Below are positions 38,700 to 47,733 of a DNA stretch of 64,000 nt, in pieces. The position numbers and the translations under genes were made by a program. Under the pieces are notes generated by a model. That model was not told the DNA's origin and searched no databases. It saw nothing but the letters and a program-made list of their open reading frames with translations. Source of the DNA: Parabacteroides goldsteinii (GTDB taxonomy: Bacteria; Bacteroidota; Bacteroidia; Bacteroidales; Tannerellaceae). Position 1 is the stretch's first letter, and the number at the start of each line of letters is the position of its first letter. The DNA is taken from contig NZ_JADNBB010000007.1 in assembly GCF_015550595.1 (NCBI RefSeq), positions 124,001 to 188,000 of the forward strand. Direction: 5' to 3'.

Positions 38700-40559
38700 T
38701 TGAATATGAATGACACTCATGAAACTAATTTGCCTGCTGAAGAAACCGGCAAATTGGAAGAAACTAAAGCACCGGAAGTAACTCCGGAAAACACTGCGGC
38801 TGAAGTTGAAGTAACCGAAACAGTGGAAGAAGCAACTGCTAATGCAGTCGGTAAATTATCAAAAGAAGAAATTCTGGAAAAATTGACCGGACTGGTAAAC
38901 GCAGCCGCCGAAGCAACACGCAACGAAGTGGAAGCGTTGAAGCAGGCATTCTATAAAATCCATAGAGCCGAAGTAGAAGAATTGAAAAAGGCATTCCTTG
39001 AAAATGAAGGAGAAGAAAAGGATTTCGTAGTTCCCGAAGACGAAGATGAAAATAAACTGAAAGAGTTGCTGGCTGTTTACAAAGAAAAAAGAGCTGCAAT
39101 CCTGGCAGAAGAAGAACGAGTGAAAGCTGCCAACTACGCACTGAAACTCCAATTGATCGACCAGTTAAAGGTTCTGACCGAAAGTCAGGACGACTTCAAT
39201 AAACTATACAACGACTTTAAAGACATCCAACAAAGATGGAAAGAAATTAAAGCCGTACCACAGGAACATGCGAATGAACTGTGGAAAAGTTACCAGACTT
39301 ACACAGAAAGATTCTACGACATAATCAAGATCAACAACCAGTTCCGCGATTATGACTTCAAGAAGAATCTGGAAATGAAAACCGCTTTATGCGAAACAGT
39401 TGAAAAACTGCAAACAGAACCGGATGTGGTATCTGCATTCCACCAATTACAGAAACTGCATCAGCAATGGCGTGAAATTGGCCCGGTAGCAAAAGAATTG
39501 CGTGAAGAACTGTGGGCACGTTTCAAAGCAGCCTCAACAGTGATAAACAAACGCCATCAAGACCATTTCGAATCGTTGAAGTCGAAAGAGCAGGAAAACC
39601 TGATCGCAAAAACAGCCATCTGCGAAGAAATCGAAGGTATTAATTTCGAGGCATTGAAGACATTCAAAGACTGGGAAGATAAGAACAAAGAAGTGATCGC
39701 TTTGCAGGAAAAATGGAAAACAATCGGTTTCGCTCCGAAAAAATCGAATGTGAAGATATTTGAACGTTTCCGTGCCGCCTGCGATATTTATTTCAATAAG
39801 AAAAGTACCTTCTACAAGAGTATCAAAGAAGATATGGAGAAGAATCTGGAGCTGAAAAAAGCATTATGCGAAAAAGCAGAAGCATTGAAAGACAGCACAG
39901 AATGGAAGAGCACTACGGAGAAGATGATCGCACTCCAGAAGGAATGGAAAACAATCGGTTCGGTTGCCCGCAAGCATTCGGATGCCGTTTGGAAACGTTT
40001 CATATCTGCCTGCGACTATTTCTTCGAACAAAAGAACAAAAACGTTTCTTCTCAGAAAAACGTAGAACAGACAAATCTGGCAGCCAAGAAAGAGTTGATC
40101 GAAAAGATCAAAAACTTAGACGAGACACTGGGTGCGGATGATGCGATGGTTGAGTTGAAAGCGATGATGGCTGAATGGAATACGATCGGTCATGTTCCTT
40201 TCAAAGAAAAAGATAAGATCTATAAGGAATATCACGAAGCAGTAGACAGTCAGTTCGATCGTCTGAAAGTAGACCAGAGCGACCGTAAGATGCAGAGTTT
40301 CCGTAGCAATCTGAGTGACATGGTAAGTGGCGAACGTGGAAAAGGCAAACTCTACGGCGAACGCGAAAAGCTGATGAGAATGTTTGAACGTATGAAAAAC
40401 GAATTGCAGACTTACGAAAACAATATCGGCTTCCTAAGCATCTCGTCGAAAGGCGGAGGCGGTCTTGTCAAAGAAATGGAGCGCAAGATCGAAAAGTTGA
40501 AAGAAGAGATGGCGCTCATTGTCAAAAAAATCGACGCGATAGATGAAAATCTTGAATAA
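38700..40559 (+). CDS. DUF349-repeat protein
   Basis: A 619-residue, highly charged, mostly helical protein. An acidic N-terminal segment (about 1-55, rich in E, T and A) leads into several DUF349 repeats of roughly 70 residues, each with a W near its core, for example LQEKWKTIGFAPKKS, LQKEWKTIGSVARKHS and MAEWNTIGHVPFKEKD. The tail forms a coiled coil (ERKIEKLKEEMALI). No signal peptide is seen, so it is cytoplasmic. Its function is unknown. A second ATG lies two codons downstream. Confidence 0.88.
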   Translation: MNMNDTHETNLPAEETGKLEETKAPEVTPENTAAEVEVTETVEEATANAVGKLSKEEILEKLTGLVNAAAEATRNEVEALKQAFYKIHRAEVEELKKAFLENEGEEKDFVVPEDEDENKLKELLAVYKEKRAAILAEEERVKAANYALKLQLIDQLKVLTESQDDFNKLYNDFKDIQQRWKEIKAVPQEHANELWKSYQTYTERFYDIIKINNQFRDYDFKKNLEMKTALCETVEKLQTEPDVVSAFHQLQKLHQQWREIGPVAKELREELWARFKAASTVINKRHQDHFESLKSKEQENLIAKTAICEEIEGINFEALKTFKDWEDKNKEVIALQEKWKTIGFAPKKSNVKIFERFRAACDIYFNKKSTFYKSIKEDMEKNLELKKALCEKAEALKDSTEWKSTTEKMIALQKEWKTIGSVARKHSDAVWKRFISACDYFFEQKNKNVSSQKNVEQTNLAAKKELIEKIKNLDETLGADDAMVELKAMMAEWNTIGHVPFKEKDKIYKEYHEAVDSQFDRLKVDQSDRKMQSFRSNLSDMVSGERGKGKLYGEREKLMRMFERMKNELQTYENNIGFLSISSKGGGGLVKEMERKIEKLKEEMALIVKKIDAIDENLE

Positions 40560-40566
40560 ATAAAAA

Positions 40567-40597
40567 CGAAGCCGTCTCATTCCAACAGACGGCTTCG
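40567..40597 (+). terminator. Hairpin between the DUF349 gene and the ATP-grasp gene
   Basis: CGAAGCCGTCT (40567-40577) and AGACGGCTTCG (40587-40597) form a perfect 11-bp stem with a 9-nt loop. It is followed by CTGTTTCTAT, and the next start codon is only 14 bases away. It could terminate the DUF349 transcript or attenuate the next gene. Confidence 0.7.
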
Positions 40598-40611
40598 CTG
40601 TTTCTATACCT

Positions 40612-41820
40612 ATGATATCTCAAATACACTATTTTAATCCTGGACATGAAACTGCAGTTTTATTAGGTTCAGAAAACTATACTCCTCCAACCAATGTGCA
40701 AAGGATGATAAAGGAATTATCATGCCTTCCCATTTGGTATGCCAACAGTGATGATTTTGTTTTTGCGGAAGAGATTGTTTCCCCGCGTTTTTTCTCTTTA
40801 CAACCGAAAGAGTTCAGGCCGTTCGCTACGCTTATTTCCAGAAAAGAGCTAAAAGCAAAAGGAAGTGCCCTCCCGGAGACGGTTGCAACTCCCTGGGGGC
40901 TATCTCCCCAAAGCCTGCGCCTGTTTGAAGATTTAAAGAAGAGTTACCGGTTAAACTTATCCGTTCCTTCCTGGAAGGAGGATTATTTTAAACTGACCGG
41001 GCGCCAGACTGCCGCCGAATGTCTCGAACTGATCCGCCAGCAATTACCGGAGCTGCCGATTCCCGTTGCTCCTAAATTTTGCAAAAAGATCAGGGAAGTT
41101 GAAAAATATCTGATTTTGCAAAATGCTCCCTTTGTATTGAAAACCCCTTACTCTTCTTCCGGACGCGGATTACACTGGTTGCCCGAACGCAAACTAACTC
41201 CCAAGGACCGTACATGGATAGAGGGGGCAATCAATAAGCAAGGCTCTGTCAGCATCGAATGCGGACTGGATAAAGTGCAGGATTTCGCTATGGAGTTCTA
41301 TTCTGACGGAAAAGGGAATGTTACCTATGAAGGTATTTCCGTTTTTGATACGGAACGACAAGGTAGTTATTCCGGCAATATGCTGGGTAACCAGGACTAT
41401 TTATGTAAACAGATCACACATTGGGTGGGGGAAGAGGTTTACAGCCAGATACAAAATGCCGTAACGGAGGCGTTGAAAAACTTTTATGGAAATATATACC
41501 GTGGATATCTCGGGGTAGATATGATCGTTTATAAGACTTCAAAAGGGGCTTATGCCATTCATCCCTGCATAGAGGTTAATATGCGTTATACTATGGGAAT
41601 GGTGGCTCTTCGGTTAAGCCAGAAATATCTCGCACCTACTGCGATCGGGGATTTTCACGTCGCTTACGAGAATAAAGACGGAGAGGCTTACGAACGGCAT
41701 CGTTTTATGAAAGAGACTTATCCGCTGATAATCGAGGACGGCAAGATAAAGGAAGGATATTTATCATTATGCCCGGTAACTAAAGAAACACGGTACAGGG
41801 CGTATATATTGGTTATGTAG
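40612..41820 (+). CDS. Orphan ATP-grasp-like protein
   Basis: A 402-residue cytoplasmic protein. PFVLKTPYSSSGRGLHWL (about residues 174-191) resembles the glycine-rich ATP-binding loop of ATP-grasp enzymes, and a later block with IEVNMRYTMGMV supplies the acidic/asparagine metal ligands, so it probably ligates a carboxylate to an amine or thiol. The N-terminal third (IHYFNPGHETAVLLG) looks like a separate pre-ATP-grasp domain. No known pathway gene adjoins it and the substrate is unknown. It starts right after the hairpin at 40567-40597 and ends in a palindrome. Confidence 0.75.
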   Translation: MISQIHYFNPGHETAVLLGSENYTPPTNVQRMIKELSCLPIWYANSDDFVFAEEIVSPRFFSLQPKEFRPFATLISRKELKAKGSALPETVATPWGLSPQSLRLFEDLKKSYRLNLSVPSWKEDYFKLTGRQTAAECLELIRQQLPELPIPVAPKFCKKIREVEKYLILQNAPFVLKTPYSSSGRGLHWLPERKLTPKDRTWIEGAINKQGSVSIECGLDKVQDFAMEFYSDGKGNVTYEGISVFDTERQGSYSGNMLGNQDYLCKQITHWVGEEVYSQIQNAVTEALKNFYGNIYRGYLGVDMIVYKTSKGAYAIHPCIEVNMRYTMGMVALRLSQKYLAPTAIGDFHVAYENKDGEAYERHRFMKETYPLIIEDGKIKEGYLSLCPVTKETRYRAYILVM

Positions 41821-41844
41821 ACAGGTTTAGCCTATCTACATAAC
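41812..41844. terminator. Bidirectional terminator overlapping a stop codon
   Basis: GTTATGTAGA (41812-41821) pairs with TCTACATAAC (41835-41844), with AGG/CCT inside. The TAG stop of the ATP-grasp gene is part of the left arm. It lies between convergent genes. Confidence 0.65.
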
Positions 41845-41850
41845 TAATTA

Positions 41851-42510
41851 TTACAATACATATCCTAAAGACACGCCTAAAGTAAATGAACGCGTAGTCA
41901 TTGTAACATCGGGAGCAACAGGAGAAGTCCAAGCCTTTGTAAAACTTGGTAAATAGCTAACGTTAGCTCCTAAACGAAAATGATCATCCAAGTCAAACCA
42001 AATACCAGCTTCACATTTTAAACCAAACACTACCGTATTTAATTCAGGCATCTTCCCATTGACATATTCAACACCTTTAGAGCTATTGTCTTTTGATCCA
42101 ACTTTAAAGTCCAGTCTGGGTCCTATGCCAAAGTAATAAGTTTGTCTATGATTTGTCTGTTTTATATTAAATAAAGTATTCACAGTCAAATAGTCTACAA
42201 AATATTTATGTTTAAAGTCAGGATCCAATATTCCTCCATCTTCATCACCTATAACCACTTTATTTCGACCTCCCGTACGTAGATAGCCAATAGAACTGGA
42301 TAAATTAAAATGTTCTTTATCCCAATATTCCAAGCCGACAGACATCTGAAAAGGCTTGACTGATTTATCAAATATCTGTCCACCATTTAGACCTTTTGTC
42401 CTTAACTTCGAAAAAGCCATTCCTCCTTCGACTTTTAACATCTGAGCACTTGCCGTTGCAACAAAGCCTAACAACAAAACAACCAACCATACACAACTCT
42501 TCTTTTTCAT
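41851..42510 (-). CDS. Outer-membrane beta-barrel protein (PF13568-like)
   Basis: A 219-residue exported protein with a signal peptide (MKKKSCVWLVVLLLGFVATASA). The rest alternates polar and hydrophobic residues, with patterns such as VEGGMAFSKLR, YYFGIGPRLDFKVG and a C-terminal strand ending SLGVSLGYVL, as in small eight-stranded porin-like barrels. The role is unknown. It follows the response regulator gene by 78 bases on the same strand. An upstream ATG at 42519 adds only three residues. Confidence 0.8.
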   Translation of the reverse strand: MKKKSCVWLVVLLLGFVATASAQMLKVEGGMAFSKLRTKGLNGGQIFDKSVKPFQMSVGLEYWDKEHFNLSSSIGYLRTGGRNKVVIGDEDGGILDPDFKHKYFVDYLTVNTLFNIKQTNHRQTYYFGIGPRLDFKVGSKDNSSKGVEYVNGKMPELNTVVFGLKCEAGIWFDLDDHFRLGANVSYLPSFTKAWTSPVAPDVTMTTRSFTLGVSLGYVL

Positions 42511-42588
42511 AATCTGCATTTAATTTATAATGCTAATAGAACGACAGTCAAAAGAGTTTCGTATATCAACCAGCTGTTTTTAGGACAA

Positions 42589-43284
42589 CTACAGGGGATT
42601 TTTTATTATACGGGTAAAAACTTGCTCCCGATAATTACGCGCAACAGGTATTTCATGGCCTTCAATATTCAGGATGTTGCCTTCGATCAAGTTAACGCGA
42701 TTGATATTAATAATAAAAGACCGATGAGTCTGGATAAAGTCACTTTCCGGCAATGAACTATATATATTTTTCATCGTCGAATGAACCAACGTCTTATCTG
42801 AAGCGGTATAAATGCAAATATAGTTCTCTAATCCCTCAATAAAAAGAATATCCTTCAAAAAAATCTTTTTCATTTGCTTATCACTCTTTACAAAAAGGAA
42901 TTCTTCTGCTCCGGGAGGTGTTTCTTTCAATAAAAGATCATGTACTTTATTCACTGCTTTCAGAAAACGTTCGAAAGGGATCGGTTTCAACAAGTAATCT
43001 GTTACATCGAATTCATACCCTTTCAAAGCATACTGTTCATAAGCGGATGTGATGATCACCTTCGGTGGATTAGTGAGGGTGGCCAATAAATCCAGACCTG
43101 AGAGATAGGGCATCTCTATATCCAGAAAGAGTAAATCCGGACGCTCGGTTTTCAACAGGGTATTTAATTGAATGGCATCTTCACAAACACCTGTCAGTGT
43201 CAGAAAATCGACTTTCTCCACATACGACTGCAACCCTTTACGGGCTACAGGTTCGTCATCGGTTATGATACATTTTATATTCAT
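42589..43284 (-). CDS. LytTR-family response regulator
   Basis: A 231-residue regulator. The receiver domain (1-120) has the acidic pair DDE near the start, the phosphorylated aspartate in LLFLDIEMPYLSG, and the conserved T/S and K in VIITSAYEQYALKGYEFDVTDYLLKPI (quoted as key words SAYEQYALKG and LLKP). The C-terminal LytTR DNA-binding domain contains FIQTHRSFIININRVN. Its start overlaps the kinase gene by four bases, so the two form a cognate pair. Confidence 0.94.
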   Translation of the reverse strand: MNIKCIITDDEPVARKGLQSYVEKVDFLTLTGVCEDAIQLNTLLKTERPDLLFLDIEMPYLSGLDLLATLTNPPKVIITSAYEQYALKGYEFDVTDYLLKPIPFERFLKAVNKVHDLLLKETPPGAEEFLFVKSDKQMKKIFLKDILFIEGLENYICIYTASDKTLVHSTMKNIYSSLPESDFIQTHRSFIININRVNLIEGNILNIEGHEIPVARNYREQVFTRIIKNPL

Positions 43285-44306
43285 ACGTTATCCGGTTCAA
43301 TAATCAGCTTTACAGTGAAACGATCCGGTTCATCTTTTATTTCCAGTTTGTGTTTATCCGGATACAACAGTACGAGCCTTCTTCGCAGGTTATCTAATCC
43401 TATTCCCTGCCTGGTTGGTTTGTGAACACGATCCAAGGGTTTAGAATTCATCATATCAAAAATCAGTTTACCTCCTTTCCAGGACATGGTCAGATCGATG
43501 TGATAATCGCCTCCCACATATTTAAAAGCATTTTCGACCAACGGAATAAACAATAGCGGAGATATTTCCTGCTCCTTCAATGCCTCATCAAAAGATGTTT
43601 GCAACTGTAAACGCTCCGAACTGCGAAGTTGGCACAAGCTGATATACCTTTTCAAATAATCGATCTCTACCTGGATGGCCACTTTATCCCCTGCATTGTA
43701 CAACTGATAACGAAGCAGGTCGGACAAGATTTCCAGGGTATGACGCGGCGCTTTATTCTGTTCATCTATTTGAAAATAAACCGTATTGAGCACATTGAAC
43801 AGGAAATGAGGATGATATTGCGCTTTCAGGAATTTCAATTCGGTCTGTAACTGGTCATTCTTTATCTTTTCCAATTGCAAACGTTGCTCGGCATACTCTT
43901 TTTCTACGGCCTGGTTACGCATAAAGGTATAGGTTAAGAATATAAACAAGACGGCAATAACCTCGGGAATAGCCACATCCTGCAAAGTAAACATCCGCTC
44001 ATTTAATCCCCAGGTAAAGAGCATGGTTCCGACACACCAGCAGGTAGTAAGCAGGAATAACCCGCCATATTCCACCCATAATCCTTTCTTCTGTTTGCGG
44101 TTCCATCTCAACCAGATATACAGAACCGTAATCAACAGGTATGAAGATACTATAACGGTACCTATCTCTACCAACATAAAATAAGGAGTATTTCCCGTCC
44201 AATAGTACTGCTGATTAGGAACATCAGTTACCAAGCGAATGCAGATGAACAACAATAATGCTGTCAATACCGGCATTAACCATTTATATAAGTTCTTTAC
44301 CATCAT
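43281..44306 (-). CDS. LytS-type sensor histidine kinase
   Basis: A 341-residue membrane kinase with four N-terminal helices (up to about residue 135), a short coiled coil, and the His_kinase domain with the phosphoacceptor in KAQYHPHFLFNVLNT. The ATPase domain has LVENAFKYVGG and QGIGLDNLRRRL. No periplasmic sensing domain is visible. It starts one base after the stop of a large barrel protein gene, implying that the barrel and the signalling pair are made together. Confidence 0.93.
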   Translation of the reverse strand: MMVKNLYKWLMPVLTALLLFICIRLVTDVPNQQYYWTGNTPYFMLVEIGTVIVSSYLLITVLYIWLRWNRKQKKGLWVEYGGLFLLTTCWCVGTMLFTWGLNERMFTLQDVAIPEVIAVLFIFLTYTFMRNQAVEKEYAEQRLQLEKIKNDQLQTELKFLKAQYHPHFLFNVLNTVYFQIDEQNKAPRHTLEILSDLLRYQLYNAGDKVAIQVEIDYLKRYISLCQLRSSERLQLQTSFDEALKEQEISPLLFIPLVENAFKYVGGDYHIDLTMSWKGGKLIFDMMNSKPLDRVHKPTRQGIGLDNLRRRLVLLYPDKHKLEIKDEPDRFTVKLIIEPDNV

Positions 44307-44307
44307 A

Positions 44308-46506
44308 TCACAAATTTACTCTTTTCGTTTCATCCGTCCCATTTTTCCATGCTCTTTCTTTCGATTCGCTCCCCTTCTTGAAGCGATAGGAAAAAGATAT
44401 GCCGACGACCGTGTTATCATTACGTTCGTAAGTAGAAGCACGTTGTCCAGGCACTTCAAGGCTCATTTTATAGCGGTAAGAGTGAAACATATCTCTTACA
44501 AAAAGATTTATAGAACCGTTGTTCTTCAAAATCTTTTTCTGCAAGCCGGCATGTACCTGCAAGATAGGGCTGATCGTAGCTTGGCCGGCGGCCATCTTTC
44601 CGTTGTAGGAAGCCGTGAGTTCGGCTCCCCATCCTTTTCCAAAGGAGAACTGATTATTCAGTCCGGCAATCCAGGTAGCATGCTTGTTCACTTTATTTTC
44701 CAGTTCCTCCGACCATTGATAACGGTTGAAGATAAAGGCAGCATTGGCATTCAGATTCCAGAAAGAGGTCAAAGACAGAATTCCGGTATTGACACGTGGG
44801 CCGAGCGTGCTTGCCTTGGTTAGATTCAGGGGAGTAACGAAAACCCGTTTGTTTTCTTCCAGAATATAACTTTTTACGATTGCATCATGGGTATAAGAGA
44901 ACAGGAAACCGGCCTTAAATAATTCTTTAAAGGCATAAGCGACTTCTATATTGTCTGTTGTCTCCGGCTTTAACAGGGTGTTTCCCCGTTCATAAGTATA
45001 ATCGTCGAAGATATAAGCAGAAGGATTCAGGTCGCCATAATTCGGACGCACGATACGCTTTCCATAAAACAAGGATAATTTTCCTTTTGAAACAGGATAT
45101 TCCAGTAGTAGGGTAGGAAAAAGATTCGTATAATGATCTTTAAAGGAAGAATCGCTGACTGCATCCATCTGCCTTCCTTTTATACGGGTGTTCTCCAGAC
45201 GCAAACCGGCCTGCATGGATAAAGACCCGAATTTGGCATTTCCCTGTACATAAACAGCATTGATATTTTCTTTATAGGAAAAAGCCTGGCTATAGGAATT
45301 AGGAACCCAGCCGTCTTCATACCGGTTCGCATACAAGGCTTCATTATCAATAGAGACATAAGAAGACTTACCTCCGGCACTCAGTACCCATCCGTTTTCG
45401 AACGGTAACGTCAGATTTATCTGGCCCGTATACAGGTTGATGTCTCCGTTGATATCTCCTCTTATCGAGTCCTGCCTTGTCAACTGATTGATTTTATTCC
45501 GGAAAGCGTTGTACACATATTGATCTTCCACATTATCGAAATAGAAATAATCAAGTGAAGCGTCCAGCAATCCTCCTTCCTGGTTCAGGTGATGAGTCAG
45601 ATTGACACCACCGGAAAAGTTGTTCTTTTTCCTATCGCTAAGATTCCGGGTAGAAAGGGTAGAGTCGGGCGTTGACAACGGGAACATATAAAAAGAAGAA
45701 TGCATTGTCCCGTTATTTTCGCTCCGAAGCAGATTGCCGCTTGCCGTAAACCCCAAGGTAGTTAGAGGCGAAAGGTAAATATCTGCTCCCACCCGGTAAT
45801 AATGAGACTTATACGGAGATTCACGATAAGAGTCCTGATGCATATTCAACTCTTCGTCAAGCCCTGTAAATGAAGTAGAAAAGATACGATCCACTTCAAG
45901 ATCATTCTGGCTGGTTCCCTGGTAATAAGAATAGGTCAGGAAAAAATTAAGTTTTCCACTTCGCCGATTTAAGGAAAAACTTCCGTTTCCTTTACCGAAC
46001 TTTCCTTGGGAGAAACTTCCGTTCACGGAAAGATTCAACCCTTGCAATTTGATCTTTTTAGTATGGATATCGATAATACCGGAATTACCACTGGCATCAT
46101 AGCGGGCGGAAGGATGGGTGATCAGGTCGATCTTGTCAGCGGTCGATGCAGGGGTTGCTTTAAGCAGGTTCACCAGCTCCTGTCCGGAAAGATAAGTCTG
46201 CTTTCCGTCCATCAGGATGTTGATTCCACTCTTCCCATTCATATAGATGGTTCCATCCTGAGTAACGACAACTCCGGGTAGCGTTTCAAGCACTTCATAT
46301 AAACTGCCTTGTTTACGCACGACAGAGGCATCCAGGTGATAAGTCATCTTATCTGCCTTTATTTCCAACTCCGGAGGTTTAGCCACAACTACCACTTCTC
46401 CGATATCCTGATCAGGTATGGTGTCCGGCATAATAAACTGCGCCGATAGATCTCCCAGATAAAAGAGCCCCGATAATGTGGCTAATAAAAATTTACTTCT
46501 ACTCAT
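44308..46506 (-). CDS. TonB-dependent-receptor-like outer-membrane protein
   Basis: A 732-residue exported protein. After a signal peptide (KFLLATLSGLFYLGDLSAQ) comes a plug domain (GEVVVVAKPPELEIKADKM, LETLPGVVVTQDGTIYMNGK in part, HPSARYDASGNSGIIDIHTKK in part) and a large C-terminal barrel ending in an aromatic strand (GISFSYRFKKGSESK). It lacks the usual N-terminal carboxypeptidase-like domain. No SusD partner is present. The start at 46506 is preferred because a TTG further upstream coincides with the -7 box. Its ligand is unknown; a LytS/LytTR pair follows directly. Confidence 0.88.
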   Translation of the reverse strand: MSRSKFLLATLSGLFYLGDLSAQFIMPDTIPDQDIGEVVVVAKPPELEIKADKMTYHLDASVVRKQGSLYEVLETLPGVVVTQDGTIYMNGKSGINILMDGKQTYLSGQELVNLLKATPASTADKIDLITHPSARYDASGNSGIIDIHTKKIKLQGLNLSVNGSFSQGKFGKGNGSFSLNRRSGKLNFFLTYSYYQGTSQNDLEVDRIFSTSFTGLDEELNMHQDSYRESPYKSHYYRVGADIYLSPLTTLGFTASGNLLRSENNGTMHSSFYMFPLSTPDSTLSTRNLSDRKKNNFSGGVNLTHHLNQEGGLLDASLDYFYFDNVEDQYVYNAFRNKINQLTRQDSIRGDINGDINLYTGQINLTLPFENGWVLSAGGKSSYVSIDNEALYANRYEDGWVPNSYSQAFSYKENINAVYVQGNAKFGSLSMQAGLRLENTRIKGRQMDAVSDSSFKDHYTNLFPTLLLEYPVSKGKLSLFYGKRIVRPNYGDLNPSAYIFDDYTYERGNTLLKPETTDNIEVAYAFKELFKAGFLFSYTHDAIVKSYILEENKRVFVTPLNLTKASTLGPRVNTGILSLTSFWNLNANAAFIFNRYQWSEELENKVNKHATWIAGLNNQFSFGKGWGAELTASYNGKMAAGQATISPILQVHAGLQKKILKNNGSINLFVRDMFHSYRYKMSLEVPGQRASTYERNDNTVVGISFSYRFKKGSESKERAWKNGTDETKRVNL

Positions 46507-46524
46507 ATCCCTTTGTTTTTTATC

Positions 46525-46532
46525 CAAAAGTA
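46525..46532 (-). promoter_or_regulatory. -7 box of the barrel-kinase-regulator operon
   Basis: TACTTTTG on the minus strand matches TAnnTTTG, 18 bases before the ATG at 46506, predicting a very short leader. Confidence 0.45.
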
Positions 46533-46608
46533 AACGAGCAGAAGCAAGCAGGGAAATTATTGTGACAAACGACAGGAGTTCGTTGACGAATGGTTTATTA
46601 TTCTTTAA

Positions 46609-46641
46609 TTTGTTGATACAAAGAAATTACGCAACTTTGTA
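46609..46641 (+). promoter_or_regulatory. Promoter and likely operator of the toxin-antitoxin genes
   Basis: TTTG (46609-46612) and CAACTTTG (46632-46639, one mismatch to TAnnTTTG) are 19 bp apart. An inverted repeat TACAAAG (46617-46623) / CTTTGTA (46635-46641) overlaps the -7 box, where antitoxins commonly bind to repress their own operon. Confidence 0.55.
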
Positions 46642-46668
46642 ACTATAATCATTTAAAGAATAAGTAAT

Positions 46669-46866
46669 ATGGATACGACAATCAAAAAAGTAGAACTTTC
46701 CATTCCGGAAGTAGATATGGCTTTGTTGAAAGAGCTGGCTAAAAAGTTCGGTTGGAGTATCGGGAAGAAAAAATCCGGTATCGAAAAAGGATTGGATGAT
46801 ATTGCTGCCGGAAGAGTGCGCAAAGCTAAAAATGCAGAAGAGATGTTCAAACAAATACTTGGATAG
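46669..46866 (+). CDS. Antitoxin of a YafQ-type toxin-antitoxin pair
   Basis: A 65-residue protein. A short N-terminal strand-like segment (IKKVELSIPEVDMALLKELA) is followed by a basic patch (GWSIGKKKSGIEK) and a C-terminal amphipathic helix (AKNAEEMFKQILG). Size, order and one-base spacing to a YafQ-type toxin frame identify it as the antitoxin; the family (RelB/DinJ-like or another) is not clear. It probably represses its own promoter through the inverted repeat upstream. The toxin frame is interrupted, so this gene may survive as a solitary antitoxin. Confidence 0.75.
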   Translation: MDTTIKKVELSIPEVDMALLKELAKKFGWSIGKKKSGIEKGLDDIAAGRVRKAKNAEEMFKQILG

Positions 46867-46867
46867 C

Positions 46868-47140
46868 ATGTATGAGTTAGAATATGCCAACAGCTTTGAG
46901 AAAGACCTTAAAAGGTGCAAAAAAAGAGGTTATAACCTGCAACTTCTTCAGGAAGCTATTGATATTCTTCAAGAAAAAGGAGAACTACCTGCCTAATATC
47001 GTCCCCACAAACTCAGCGACAAACTTGCCGGCCTATGGGAGTGCCATATCAAAGGCGACTGGCTTCTGATATGGCTACAAAATGATACGGAATTAATCCT
47101 GATCATGACCGATACGGGGACGCATGCGGATTTATTCTAA
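46868..47140 (+). pseudogene. yafQ: YafQ-type mRNA interferase toxin, nonsense mutation
   Basis: Read through one TAA (46994-46996), the frame gives a 90-codon protein matching YafQ in length (92) and pattern: EYANSFEKDLKRCKKRGYN at the start and, after the stop, YRPHKLSDKLAGLWECHIKG in part, then DWLLIW and GTHADLF. Every residue known to matter for YafQ cleavage (two H, the DW pair, the last H and F) lies beyond the stop. The 42-residue product should be inactive. The stop falls where relatives have a coding residue before YRPH, consistent with a single-base change. Codon use and spacing are otherwise intact, so the change looks recent. The 3' end meets the convergent membrane gene. Confidence 0.85.
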
Positions 47141-47721
47141 ACAGTTTCCTCTTCCTCAAACTCCTGTAATTCCTCCAGCCCTTTTTTCATTGCTTCCACC
47201 TTCGAAGAATCCCATCGATACTCGATAAAACTACCTACAAGTGCTATAACAGATGCTGAAATAAAGATAAAAGTTATTCTGTTAGTACCCAATTTCCCAT
47301 ACGAAAAAAAGAGAACTGTCATCAAAACCAAGCCTGATATGACAATAATAGGATAGCCCAATCTCATAAATTTCTGATATAATAATAATCGCCGAAAAGA
47401 GTCCGTCAACGGCTTTTCCACACTAAATCCGTAAAAAGTAATAAAAGCCGGCAGTCCCCCCAATATGATAGCAACCATAAAGCCGACCAAGCAACAGGCC
47501 ATAAATAACGGAGTTCCAAATAAGAAAGGACTGAAGACTGTCAATAGTATGCAAACAAAATATATACAATATCCGATTATAATCTTCCACATTAAACGTT
47601 CCCTAGCCGTTAATATACGGCTGGTGATCATATGTTTAACAATCCTTCTATTCAATATTTCATTCTTTTGCAAACGTTCATTTAATATATTCCAGTTCGC
47701 TTTCAATTCATTTAAATCCAT
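47137..47721 (-). CDS. Membrane protein paired with an ECF sigma factor
   Basis: A 194-residue protein with a cytoplasmic N-terminal helix of about 45 residues (LNELKANWNILNERLQKNEIL) and four predicted membrane helices, then an acidic tail (EELQEFEEEETV). It follows an ECF sigma factor gene by 12 bases. The position suggests an anti-sigma factor or membrane sensor, but no ZAS-type zinc motif is present, so this is inference from neighbourhood only. Its last bases overlap the 3' end of the broken toxin gene. Confidence 0.7.
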   Translation of the reverse strand: MDLNELKANWNILNERLQKNEILNRRIVKHMITSRILTARERLMWKIIIGYCIYFVCILLTVFSPFLFGTPLFMACCLVGFMVAIILGGLPAFITFYGFSVEKPLTDSFRRLLLYQKFMRLGYPIIVISGLVLMTVLFFSYGKLGTNRITFIFISASVIALVGSFIEYRWDSSKVEAMKKGLEELQEFEEEETV

Positions 47722-47733
47722 AAAGCTGTTTTT

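Noticed and set aside
46507-46527. TTG start for the barrel protein
   Set aside because: The TTG is part of the exact -7 box TACTTTTG, so it would lie upstream of the transcription start.
46994-46996. Programmed read-through or recoding of the toxin stop
   Set aside because: TAA is the least leaky stop, and no stimulating structure or slippery sequence is visible around it. A plain nonsense mutation is simpler.
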